64,000 bases of DNA, taken from assembly GCF_000832305.1 (NCBI RefSeq), contig NZ_CP010537.1, forward strand, positions 2,914,001 through 2,978,000. Reading direction: 5' to 3'. Positions 44,604 to 52,402 of this stretch are shown piece by piece. Both the position numbers and the translations under genes were made by a program. The notes beneath the pieces were generated by a model. It ran no database searches. It saw nothing but the letters and a program-made list of their open reading frames with translations, and was not told the origin of the DNA. Origin of the DNA: Cupriavidus basilensis. Its GTDB lineage: Bacteria; Pseudomonadota; Gammaproteobacteria; Burkholderiales; Burkholderiaceae. Each line of letters starts with the position of its first letter. The stretch's first letter is position 1.

Positions 44604-44649
44604 CAACATCAGGCTTCGGAAATTTCAAACTCCAACTTGCGCCCCGGTG

Positions 44650-45075
44650 CCGGGCGCCTTGTTTTGTTGGCTGATTGAGCAGCGCTACCTGCCGGCCAAT
44701 CCCTTTGCCGTATCAAGGTGCGCAGTCGCACGCGGGTCGCGGCACCCGATACCTCGCGCGGCTTTACCGAAGGCGAATGGCTGCTGGTGCGCACTATTGC
44801 CGATGGAGTGGAATGGTCGAACGGCTGGGACGCGCCCGCGGTGCGGCGATTGCGTTTTAATCTCGATTTCGCCTGCGCGGCCGGTCTGCCGGCCTGCGAA
44901 CTGATTGGCGCAACGCGTCACGATATCCCGATATCCGCGCGAATAAGCACCACGATCACTGGCGGCCCTTGGTTGGCAAGGGAAGTCGGCCTGACAAAGT
45001 GGCGCTATCGCCGCTTTCGTCCGCGACACTCAATCAATTTCTCGTGTATCGCAGCCCGCGACGCCTGAGCACCAT
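44650..45075 (+). pseudogene. Tyrosine recombinase (integrase) remnant with two frameshifts
   Basis: Three plus-strand frames in succession read like one integrase. GALFCWLIEQRYLPANPFA lies in the first. TSRGFTEGEWLLVRTIADGV with FNLDFACAAGLPACELIGAT lies in the second. LVGKGSRPDKVALSPLSSAT and LNQFLVYRSPRRLS lie in the third. This is the middle of a phage-type integrase up to the first catalytic-core strands. The C-terminal part with the His-x-x-Arg and Tyr is missing. It marks the island as formerly mobile. Confidence 0.7.
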
Positions 45076-45084
45076 TAGGAAATC

Positions 45085-45425
45085 CCCAGGCACATTCGTG
45101 TTCGGGGTGTTCGCCGTCAAATTCGGATCCGTCAACTGGGCACCTTCGTGCGCAAGATTGACCGCAGCGGATTGGACGCCAGTATTGACCAGACCAGTTT
45201 GATCGGTAATGGTCAGCGCCTGGCCCGGATTCCAGTTGATGGTGTTATTTCCCATTTATGCGCCGTTTGCGCGAGTCATGTTGATGATAGTCCCGGCCGC
45301 GACCATCTTGCTGACAATGTCAGCGCCAGTCCGGCTTTTTTGCGGGTATCTCAGTGCTGCGTTGACGGCGGCGATATCCGATTGACTGGCGCTCGTAACT
45401 GTGAGATCAGCTGCAATGTGGTCAT
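45085..45425 (-). pseudogene. Broken toxin-like gene, copy B (M91-type metallopeptidase-like)
   Basis: From ATG 45423-45425 the reading frame needs a 1-nt shift to give AADLTVTSASQSDIAAVNAA, then KSRTGADIVSKMVAAGTIIN. A TAA follows at 45256-45258, and immediately afterwards MGNNTINWNPGQALTITDQT and VQSAAVNLAHEGAQLTDPN. The WNPG...SAAVNLAHE arrangement resembles the HExxH region of M91/NleD-type secreted metallopeptidase effectors, but the second His is not present. The end runs into the integrase remnant on the other strand. Similarity is from memory of the family and needs a profile search. Confidence 0.5.
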
Positions 45426-45467
45426 ATTAATTTGGCGGCTAATGGGGTGGGTATGCCATGTTTGCTG

Positions 45468-46010
45468 CTAGCGATACTGGCGCAGGAAAGATTCGCATTT
45501 CTCCACGGGGGGGAGTTTCGCCGCCCAGCGATATATGTCGCTTATTACCGATTGAGATGCCGATATTTTTTTATTGTCCACCATTCCCTCAGCATTGGGG
45601 ACGTTTGTCGAGTATCTATCGAATAGTAGTGTCGTTCGGCTCCCGCCCAGTGACTGCAGGTAAATTGCTTCGCGAGGTTCGAATGTTTTTTCGCTTTTAA
45701 TCCTTGCCGCTTCGGGATTGGCTTGACCAACCAATCGCGCCAGTTCCGCTAGCATTTCTGCGTCATCGGTTTCGTACCTGCATCCAATCTGCCTCAAGCG
45801 CTCTTCGGTCAGGCCTCTTTCTGCGATATATATAAGTGGCGCAAGATAAACTACGACCGATTTCGAAAGAAGCATTTTGGTTGCAAGTTCTTTTGCATCA
45901 AACGATCTTTCCGGTTTTGATTCAGTGAGTCCGAGCGACGATTGGGCGAACGACGGTTTCAGTAGCACCAACAATATTAATATAATTAATCTAAATATAT
46001 TAGATTTCAA
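45468..46010 (-). CDS. Small exported protein B of a duplicated pair
   Basis: 180 residues from a TTG at 46008-46010, supported by AGGAA 7 nt upstream. Sec signal MKSNIFRLIILILLVLLKPS, cleavage near FAQ. Homologous to the protein at 42554-43114 with the two conserved cysteines (RQIGCRYE, VEKCESFL). It is followed by toxin-like fragment B, the same order as copy A. AT-rich. Unknown family; exported immunity or accessory protein is possible. Confidence 0.68.
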   Translation of the reverse strand: MKSNIFRLIILILLVLLKPSFAQSSLGLTESKPERSFDAKELATKMLLSKSVVVYLAPLIYIAERGLTEERLRQIGCRYETDDAEMLAELARLVGQANPEAARIKSEKTFEPREAIYLQSLGGSRTTLLFDRYSTNVPNAEGMVDNKKISASQSVISDIYRWAAKLPPVEKCESFLRQYR

Positions 46011-46085
46011 TTTTCAATTCCTATTGGAAAATACTGAAACTTCGTTTCATTCTTTGGGGATCAATGGCGCGCTGACACTCCATGA

Positions 46086-46262
46086 GCATGATGGCGCACA
46101 CATGCAAAATGTGTCAAAGATGAAAAATTACATGCAATTACGTACGTAATCTCACCTGACTTTGAATCAATACAATACAAGCGGACTGACTACGCCGGCG
46201 TTAGGCTGCTGTGACCGATTTTGACGGCAGCGACGGAATGCGTGGCGGTCCAGAGTCGAGCA
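46086..46262. repeat. Duplicated promoter-like region, copy B
   Basis: Second copy of the blocks described at 44425-44603, about 1.66 kb away in the same orientation, 76 bp upstream of exported protein B. In this copy the last block runs directly into a later part of the integrase remnant, about 340 bp having been lost relative to copy A. Confidence 0.75.
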
Positions 46263-46385
46263 CCACGATCACTGGCTGCACTTGGTTGAACGCGCTTCTA
46301 TCACCTCTTTCGCAGGGCGCTCAATCAGCATCTCGTGCAGCGCGGCCAGCCGGTGTCGCGAAAAGGGGCGATCTGGCAGGGGTTC
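46262..46385 (+). pseudogene. Second integrase remnant
   Basis: Plus-strand frames give HHDHWLHLV and, after a shift, ALNQHLVQRGQPVSRKG. These align with the third-frame part of the remnant at 44650-45075 (WRPLVGKG, LNQFLVYR). It confirms that the island contains two copies of the same decayed unit. Confidence 0.6.
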
Positions 46386-47251
46386 TCGCCCACAAGTTCA
46401 AGATCAACAAGCAAGAGATATTGCTGTCGTATGCGTTCACGGCGAACGAACTGATCCTGCTGAGCTTAGGTTCGCGCGAGAATTTTTATCGGAATCTAAC
46501 GCGTTAGGAAAGGCAGAACGCCGCTTGCATCGTGCCGGCATGACAGGATTCGAGCACGCGTACTCAGTGGCCCCTCCAGGAGGCAATCACGCGCCCGCGA
46601 GGGCATCATGGGAGAGGATAGCCGCGCTCGTTCGCAGTCACTATTCTCGCGCCAACTAGAAGGAGGAAGCGCGCCAGATGGCAAAGACGCTCACCCGATT
46701 CGATTTGCATGTCCCCGGGCCGGTGCTGCCGGCACCGAGGAACCGCCGCCCAAGGGCGACGCCGAACCTGCGACTGATGCCACCATAGGACTCGAGCACC
46801 GGCGAAGCCGAATGCGTCCCCCCTGAAGCGAGATGCCCGGGATGCACGCTCTTCGGAGCGTGTCATCGCAACTTGCCGGATTGTTTCAAGGCCGCCGTTG
46901 GCCTGTGTGTCGACCACGCGACATCTCGAATGCGACCGACACAAGATGTCGTCGCAGTCTGCGAGGCTGCTGCATTCCAATGCGTGGTGGAGCCGCACGG
47001 TTCTTGCGCAACGATCAAGCGCGGCGTGCAATCCACGCTGCTCTATAATCCACATCTGCTTTCCTGAACCCGTGTTTCGGGGCAGCGGGCGTCCTTGATG
47101 CATCCATCGGGTTCCATGCATAGCGCTGCCGCCATGAGATGCCGACCAGGGACCGGCGCACCGAGGACGAAGGAGCGGCATTAGCGTAGCAGTTGGCAGA
47201 CTTTTTCTCTTCCGCCGTCCTGCATCCGTGCAACCATTTGAGTATTGAAGA
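46386..47251. other. Gene-poor stretch at the island edge (about 860 bp)
   Basis: Only short frames, none with a family signature. A plus-strand frame MAKTLTRFDLHVPGPVLPAP (46678 on) breaks after about 35 codons and another Cys-rich frame follows (46873-47067); both look like debris. GC content returns to the genome norm here. The IclR leader begins near 47180. Confidence 0.45.
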
Positions 47252-48085
47252 ATGCGGAAGTCAGAGTCATCGGTCGCCGCCGCGGCACCATCCCCCACCC
47301 CGCTCACCGAATACCCCGGAGAGGACCCCCGCGCCGCGCGGGCAGGCATCCAGGTCATTGCGCGGGCGGCGGAAATACTGCGCACGTTGAGCAGCCACCC
47401 GGGCGGCCTGAGTCTCGGCGCCATTGCAAAAGAGGTGGATTTGCCGCGCTCGACCGTGCAGCGGATTGTCGATGCCCTGGGCGCGGAGGGTCTGACAATG
47501 TCCGCTTCGGGCGGCAGTGGCGTGCGGCTTGGTCCGGCTATCCTCTCGCTGGCCAATGCGACGAAATTCGAGATCGCGGACCTGGTCCGCGACGCGCTTG
47601 TCGACTTGTCGAAAGCGACGGGAGAAACGGTGGACTTGTCGATACTGGATCAGAACAAGGCGGTGTTTATCGATCAGGTACAGGGCACGCATGTGCTGCG
47701 GGCCGTTTCCGCTGTCGGAGCCGCTTTCCCGTTGCATTGCTCGGCAAATGGCAAGGCCCTGCTCGCCATGCTGGACGACGCGGCCCTGGCCAAGATGAAA
47801 GGCAAGCTGAAGTTCGAGCAACTGACACCGCATACCCTTCGCAGCTGGGACGATCTCGCAAAGGATATTGAGTCAACGCGGGCCACCCATGTCGCCGTGG
47901 ACCGCGAGGAGAACTCATTGGGGATCTGCGCCGTTGCAATCGGCTTGCTCGGGCCAATGGACCAGCGCATCGCCATCTCGGTGCCGACCCCGACCCACCG
48001 TTTCGTGCAAAACGAAGCGCTTCTCACTGAGAAGCTTGTGGAATGCAGGGCGCGGCTCCTGGCAGGACCGCTGCGCAGGGCCTGA
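47252..48085 (+). CDS. IclR-family regulator of the adjacent catabolic cluster
   Basis: 277 residues: a Pro/Ala-rich leader, then the IclR winged helix (QVIARAAEILRTLSSHPGGL, LGAIAKEVDLPRSTVQRIVD) and the effector domain (VFIDQVQGTHVLRAVSAVGA, FPLHCSANGKALLAMLDD, GICAVAIGLLG). It faces the dehydrogenase gene of the catabolic cluster and is the only regulator there, so it probably binds the shared operators at 49090-49320 and senses a pathway aromatic. Confidence 0.88.
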   Translation: MRKSESSVAAAAPSPTPLTEYPGEDPRAARAGIQVIARAAEILRTLSSHPGGLSLGAIAKEVDLPRSTVQRIVDALGAEGLTMSASGGSGVRLGPAILSLANATKFEIADLVRDALVDLSKATGETVDLSILDQNKAVFIDQVQGTHVLRAVSAVGAAFPLHCSANGKALLAMLDDAALAKMKGKLKFEQLTPHTLRSWDDLAKDIESTRATHVAVDREENSLGICAVAIGLLGPMDQRIAISVPTPTHRFVQNEALLTEKLVECRARLLAGPLRRA

Positions 48086-48135
48086 CCCAGGTTCCGGCCC
48101 TCTTCCCGAGGGCTACGCCTTACGCCTTAACAGGC

Positions 48136-49059
48136 TTACGCCTGGGCATCGCCGCGTTCCTTTAGCGCGGCGGCAAGATACGCCAGGAGCTGCTCCCTGA
48201 CGTCCTGCGCACTCGAATGCGTCCATTCGTAGAATCCCTTTCCGGACTTCATGCCGAGGTTGCCGTCGCGCACGCTGTTGGTCACGATACGGTTCGGCCA
48301 CGAGGTGCTATCCAACGTCGGCAGGATAACGGCGTGAATGTCCTGCGTCAGGTCCAGCCCGACCAGGTCAGCATTCTCCAGCGGCCCCAACACCGGTAGC
48401 CGCAGGCCAAACGAGTTCTTGACGACCAGATCGACCGTGCGCGCATCGCAGATGCCTTGCGACACAAGGGCAATTGCCTCGCGCCAGAGCGCATGCTGCA
48501 AGCGATTGCCGACGAAGCCGGGAACATCCTTCCTGACGTGTACCGCCACCTTGCCGACCGATTCCAGCAGCGAGATCGTGCGTTCGACGACCTGCTGGTT
48601 CGTTGCCGTCGCCTGCACGACTTCCACCAACGGGATAAGGAAGGGCGGATTCCACCAGTGCGTTCCGACGAGGCGATCCTTTTTGCTGACAGCTTCGCCG
48701 ATATGGCCGATGGGTATGACGGAGGTGTTGGACGCGATGATGCACTCGCCAGATACGACCGCCTCGATCTGGCGCATGACGTGATGCTTGATCTCGAGCT
48801 TTTCGGGCACGGCTTCGAACACGATCTGGCAGCCGGATAAGGCTTCGCTGATGTTGTCGCTCAGCTTGAGCTTTGCGAAAGACACAGCGGGACGTCCCAG
48901 CGCTTTCAGATTGGAAGCGATGCGCTCCTGCACGGTTTCGATCAAGCCTGGCGCGGCGTCGTAAACGCTCACATCGAACCGGCCGTCCTCCAGGAATACC
49001 TGCGCGATGCCGTGGCCCATCAACCCGGCACCGACGACACCAATACACATTGAATTCAA
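48136..49059 (-). CDS. 3-hydroxyacyl-CoA-dehydrogenase-family enzyme (candidate 3-hydroxy-5-oxohexanoate dehydrogenase)
   Basis: 307 residues. The N-terminal NAD domain starts IGVVGAGLMGHGIAQVFLED and continues IVFEAVPEKLEIKHHVMRQI. The catalytic region is IIASNTSVIP and GTHWWNPPFLIPLVEVVQA with the family His, followed by the C-terminal helical domain (GFVGNRLQHALWREAIALVS, SGKGFYEW). The TTG at 49057-49059 is chosen because GGGAGAG lies 4-6 nt upstream; the ATG at 49050 lacks this. Single-domain size fits 3-hydroxybutyryl-CoA-dehydrogenase relatives acting on free 3-hydroxy acids. Divergent from the BKACE gene with matching promoter elements, so it belongs to the same regulon. Confidence 0.85.
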   Translation of the reverse strand: MNSMCIGVVGAGLMGHGIAQVFLEDGRFDVSVYDAAPGLIETVQERIASNLKALGRPAVSFAKLKLSDNISEALSGCQIVFEAVPEKLEIKHHVMRQIEAVVSGECIIASNTSVIPIGHIGEAVSKKDRLVGTHWWNPPFLIPLVEVVQATATNQQVVERTISLLESVGKVAVHVRKDVPGFVGNRLQHALWREAIALVSQGICDARTVDLVVKNSFGLRLPVLGPLENADLVGLDLTQDIHAVILPTLDSTSWPNRIVTNSVRDGNLGMKSGKGFYEWTHSSAQDVREQLLAYLAAALKERGDAQA

Positions 49060-49089
49060 TGTTCTCTCCCTCTTAATTTAACCGTATAT

Positions 49090-49105
49090 CGGTACACATG
49101 TACCG
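49090..49105. promoter_or_regulatory. Palindromic operator upstream of the dehydrogenase gene
   Basis: CGGTACA-CA-TGTACCG: 7-bp perfect arms, about 30 bp upstream of the minus-strand start. The flanking sequence (TAACCTCAATGCGGTAC on the minus strand) matches the elements next to the BKACE start. Probable IclR site. Confidence 0.6.
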
Positions 49106-49282
49106 CATTGAGGTTAACGATAGGCAGCAAACCGGCATCGGTCAACCAAGGGTAAACGCTGTCGAACAGCCGGATTCCCAGTCCTGGCGCGGGCTGCGAG
49201 GCAATTGCATGTCTCCCGTTGAACGCGTCACAGGGAAAGCCGCTGCGTGCACGCTTGACAACGCTGATGGCGATCCATAAAG

Positions 49283-49320
49283 TAACCGCAAAGCGATACA
49301 ACATAACCGCAATACGGTAC
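49283..49320. promoter_or_regulatory. Tandem operator-like elements upstream of BKACE
   Basis: taaccgcaaagcgatac and taaccgcaatacggtac are direct repeats starting exactly 21 bp apart (two helical turns), 20-58 bp upstream of the BKACE ATG. The second copy matches in inverted orientation the element near the divergent gene. The layout suggests cooperative binding of one regulator to both promoters. Confidence 0.6.
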
Positions 49321-49340
49321 GGATATAAAAGGAGACAGCC

Positions 49341-50273
49341 ATGGCAGCTGAGAAGGTCATCATTTCATGCGCGGTGACGGGGGCGATCCACACGCCCACG
49401 ATGTCGCCCTATCTGCCAATCACGCCCCAGGACATCGCGCAGCAGGCGGTCGACGCCGCGCGGGCGGGAGCGTCGATCCTGCATCTGCATGCGCGCGATC
49501 CGCTGGACGGCCGCCCGAGTGCCGATCCCGACGTCTTTATGCAGTTCCTTCCGGAGATCAAGCGGCAGACCGATGCCGTGATCAACATCACGAGCGGCGG
49601 CAGCACGAAGATGACGCTGGAGGAGCGGCTCGCGCCCCCATTGCGCGCGCAGCCCGAGATGGCCTCGCTCAACATGGGCTCGATGAACTTCTCGATCCAC
49701 CCGGCCGCTTCGAAGATTGCCCGGTGGGAGCACGATTGGGAGAAGCCATACGTGGAGGGCACGGAAGATACGATCTTTCGCAATACCTTCAAGGACATCC
49801 GACGCATCCTCATGGAGCTTGGCGAAGGATGCGGGACCCGGTTCGAGTTCGAGTGCTATGACGTAGGGCATCTCTACAACCTGGCCCACTTCGTCGATGC
49901 CGGCCTGGTGAAGCCGCCGTTTTTCGTGCAGACGATCTTCGGGATCCTGGGCGGTATCGGGCCTGCGGCCGAGAACGTGACGTTCATGCGCGAGACGGCT
50001 AACCGGCTGTTCGGCCGCGACTATTACTGGTCCGTGCTGGGTGCCGGGCGCCACCAGATGCCGTTGCTGACCTACGCATCGATCATGGGGGCGAACGTGC
50101 GGGTCGGTCTCGAAGACAGCCTGTACCTCGGGCGCGGCAAGCTGGCGCAGTCCAATGCCGACCAGGTCAGGAAGATCCGCCACATCCTGGAAGAACTCGG
50201 TTTCGAGATCGCATCGCCCGCCGAAGCGCGATCCATGCTGCAGCTCAAAGGGCGCGACAACGTCGCGTTCTGA
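49341..50273 (+). CDS. Beta-keto acid cleavage enzyme (BKACE, DUF849), candidate triacetate-acetoacetate lyase
   Basis: 310 residues, ATG 49341 with AGGAGA upstream. TIM-barrel zinc lyase: metal ligands in SILHLHARDP (His48, His50), substrate loop NITSGGSTKMTLEERL, SLNMGSMNF, FECYDVGHLYNLA, and FFVQTIFGILGGIG. The family condenses a beta-keto acid with acetyl-CoA to give acetoacetate and a shorter acyl-CoA. With the neighbouring reductase, cyclohydrolase-like and dehydrogenase genes, 3,5-dioxohexanoate (triacetate) is the attractive substrate. Other beta-keto acids cannot be excluded. Confidence 0.9.
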   Translation: MAAEKVIISCAVTGAIHTPTMSPYLPITPQDIAQQAVDAARAGASILHLHARDPLDGRPSADPDVFMQFLPEIKRQTDAVINITSGGSTKMTLEERLAPPLRAQPEMASLNMGSMNFSIHPAASKIARWEHDWEKPYVEGTEDTIFRNTFKDIRRILMELGEGCGTRFEFECYDVGHLYNLAHFVDAGLVKPPFFVQTIFGILGGIGPAAENVTFMRETANRLFGRDYYWSVLGAGRHQMPLLTYASIMGANVRVGLEDSLYLGRGKLAQSNADQVRKIRHILEELGFEIASPAEARSMLQLKGRDNVAF

Positions 50274-50314
50274 ACCCATCGAAATTACGCCATCCTTTCT
50301 ACCACGGAGACATC

Positions 50315-51136
50315 ATGTCGATATCCGCATACCCCGCCACGCCCCCTTCCAATACCGACGGCGTCGAATTCGTCGAACTGAGCCACCCCTGGGGTCACGG
50401 CGTGCCTAACTGGCCGTACTTCGAGGACGTGAAGATCGAACGGATCCACTACATGGCGAAGTCCGGCGTGTTGACGCAACGCATTACCACCGTCATGCAC
50501 AGCGGTACGCATATCGATGCGCCTGCCCACGTGATCGAAGGCACGCCGTTCCTGGACGAGATCCCGCTGGACCGTTTCTTCGGCACAGGCGTGGTGGTCA
50601 GCATCCCCAAGAAAAAGTGGGAGGTGATCACGGCCAAGGACCTGGAGAACGCCTATCCGAAGATCCAGCGTGGCGACATCGTCATGATCAACACCGGCTG
50701 GCACCATCACTACGGCGACAACAGCCAGTACTACGCCTACTCGCCCGGCCTGTACAAGGAAGCGGGCGAATGGCTGGCCGAAAAGGGCGTGAAGATGGTC
50801 GGCGTCGACCAGCAGGCCCTTGATCATCCGCTGGGCACCGCGATCGGCCGCCACGGGGTCGGCCCGCTCTTGCCGCGGGTATGCGAGGAGTATGAGCGTG
50901 AAACGGGCCGCTCCGTCGAGCAGGACTTTCCGCACTGGGAGCCGGCGCATCGGGCGCTGCTCGAAGCGGGCATCCCGGGTATCGAGAATGTCGGGGGCGA
51001 TCTCGACAAGGTGACCGGAAAGCGGGTGACGATAGCGGCGTTCCCCTGGCGCTGGGTAAAGGGGGACGGATGCATCGTACGTGTGGTGGCGATGCAGGAC
51101 AAGAGCCAGTCCTTCCGTATCGAAAGCGGCCTGTAA
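50315..51136 (+). CDS. Cyclase-family metal-dependent hydrolase (candidate dihydrophloroglucinol cyclohydrolase)
   Basis: 273 residues, ATG 50315 with CGGAG upstream. The family metal motif HSGTHIDAPAH (His62, His66, Asp68, His72) is intact, with a second region VGVDQQALDHPLGTAIGRHG. The family includes kynurenine formamidase and ring-opening hydrolases of cyclic diketones. The sequence is longer than KynB (about 210 residues) because of an inserted segment (about 175-235). Placed between BKACE and the SDR, ring opening of a cyclic beta-diketone is the fitting step. Confidence 0.85.
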   Translation: MSISAYPATPPSNTDGVEFVELSHPWGHGVPNWPYFEDVKIERIHYMAKSGVLTQRITTVMHSGTHIDAPAHVIEGTPFLDEIPLDRFFGTGVVVSIPKKKWEVITAKDLENAYPKIQRGDIVMINTGWHHHYGDNSQYYAYSPGLYKEAGEWLAEKGVKMVGVDQQALDHPLGTAIGRHGVGPLLPRVCEEYERETGRSVEQDFPHWEPAHRALLEAGIPGIENVGGDLDKVTGKRVTIAAFPWRWVKGDGCIVRVVAMQDKSQSFRIESGL

Positions 51137-51147
51137 CGGAAGCGGCC

Positions 51148-51522
51148 ATGGAAGTCAAACGGCTGCATGCCGCGGCCCGCTATGACGCGGCCAGGCATTT
51201 CGACATGCGGTCCCTGCGGTTGCAGGGGCTGGACGCCACGCACGTGGAGCATTTTTGGGTCGGCCTGTCGCACTTCTTGCCAGACGGCGGTGCGCAATGG
51301 GACGCAGGGCCGACAGAGAAGGTCTACGTGGTGCTGAGCGGTGAGATCACGCTCACCACCGCCGGCGGGGACGTCGTGCTCAAGGCATTGGACTCGTGCG
51401 TGATTCCGGCCGGCGAAGGGCGAAGCATCAGGAATGATTCCAGGCTGCCGGCGTCGATGCTCGTGATCCTGGCTTCGGCCTTGCCCGGCAGCCAATCTAC
51501 AGGAGAAGGAAACAATGGCTAG
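51148..51522 (+). CDS. Cupin-domain protein
   Basis: 124 residues from ATG 51148, 11 bp after the cyclase stop. Single cupin barrel: GLSHFLPDGGAQWDAGPTEK, VYVVLSGEITLTTAGGDVVL, LDSCVIPAGEGRSIRND. The usual first-motif His residues are replaced (GGAQWDAGPTEK), so metal binding is doubtful. It overlaps the SDR start by 8 bp, so the two are coupled. It could be an isomerase, a lactone/enol accessory or a sensor; function not assigned. Confidence 0.75.
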   Translation: MEVKRLHAAARYDAARHFDMRSLRLQGLDATHVEHFWVGLSHFLPDGGAQWDAGPTEKVYVVLSGEITLTTAGGDVVLKALDSCVIPAGEGRSIRNDSRLPASMLVILASALPGSQSTGEGNNG

Positions 51523-52303
51523 TACCAGTGCCGCCTTTGGTTTGTCAGGCAAGGTAGGCGTGATTACCGGTGCCACCGGCGCGTTCGGGCGGGCTGCGGC
51601 ACGCAGCCTGGCCGATGCCGGCGCGAGACTCGTGATCGCGGGGGCGAATGCGCAGGCGCTGCGCGAACTCGAAATGCAATTGAATGCCGACGGCATCCGG
51701 GTCAAGGCCAAGGCATGCAGGCCCGACACCGAGGCCAATGCCCGCAACCTGATCGACGAAGCGGTTGCGCAGTTCGGCGCCATCGATTTCGTCGTCGTCG
51801 GCTCGGGCACCAACGATCCCGCGCCGATCCAGGATATGACCACGGAGCAGTGGGAACACGTGATGGCAGCCAACGTGCGCGGATCGTGGCTGGTCTGCAA
51901 GGCCTTCGCCACCCACTGTATCGAGACGGCGCAGCGCGGCAGGGTTGTCCTGCTGTCGTCCACGCGCGGCAAGCTCGGGCTTGCCGCCGGTTACTCGGCT
52001 TACTGCCCCTCAAAGGCGGCGATCGATGGCTTGACGCGGACACTGGCATGCGAGCTGGGCCGCTACGGCATCAACGTCAACGCCATCGCGCCGACGGTGT
52101 TCCGATCCGAACTCACGGCATGGATGTTCGCCGATGACGATCGCGGCCGTGCAGCGCGCGAAGGGATGCTCGCGCGTATTCCGCTCGGGCGCCTGGGGGA
52201 ACCCGAGGATCTCGTCGGTGCGTTGCAGTTCCTGCTTTCCAGGGCGTCGGAGTTTTGCACCGGCCAGACGCTATACATCGACGGAGGCTACACGGCCGGA
52301 TAG
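51515..52303 (+). CDS. Short-chain dehydrogenase/reductase (candidate phloroglucinol reductase)
   Basis: 262 residues, classical SDR. Nucleotide motif GVITGATGAFGRAAARSLAD (residues 15-34), Asn120 in MAANVRGSW, catalytic Ser149, Tyr163 and Lys167 (LLSSTRGKLGLAAGYSAYCP, then SK). The C-terminus GQTLYIDGGYTAG is standard. Phloroglucinol reductases of anaerobes are NADPH-dependent SDRs of this size. The pathway context supports that reading, but the family is broad and the cofactor is not determined here (Ala/Gly after strand 2, IAGANA, would permit NADPH). Confidence 0.85.
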   Translation: MASTSAAFGLSGKVGVITGATGAFGRAAARSLADAGARLVIAGANAQALRELEMQLNADGIRVKAKACRPDTEANARNLIDEAVAQFGAIDFVVVGSGTNDPAPIQDMTTEQWEHVMAANVRGSWLVCKAFATHCIETAQRGRVVLLSSTRGKLGLAAGYSAYCPSKAAIDGLTRTLACELGRYGINVNAIAPTVFRSELTAWMFADDDRGRAAREGMLARIPLGRLGEPEDLVGALQFLLSRASEFCTGQTLYIDGGYTAG

Positions 52304-52402
52304 TGATTCGCCCTGCCCGCAGCGGCAGGTACGAAAGGCAAGCGGTTCCAAAGAAGAACCGCGCCGACATGTGCATGACATGAGCATGACAGGAGACAAG
52401 AC

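Noticed and set aside
44549..44610. tRNA or attachment-site like sequence (ggcggtccagagtcga)
   Set aside because: No cloverleaf can be drawn; it is part of the duplicated island sequence.
46606..47556. 316-codon minus-strand gene
   Set aside because: Runs antisense through the start of the IclR gene and has shadow-type composition.
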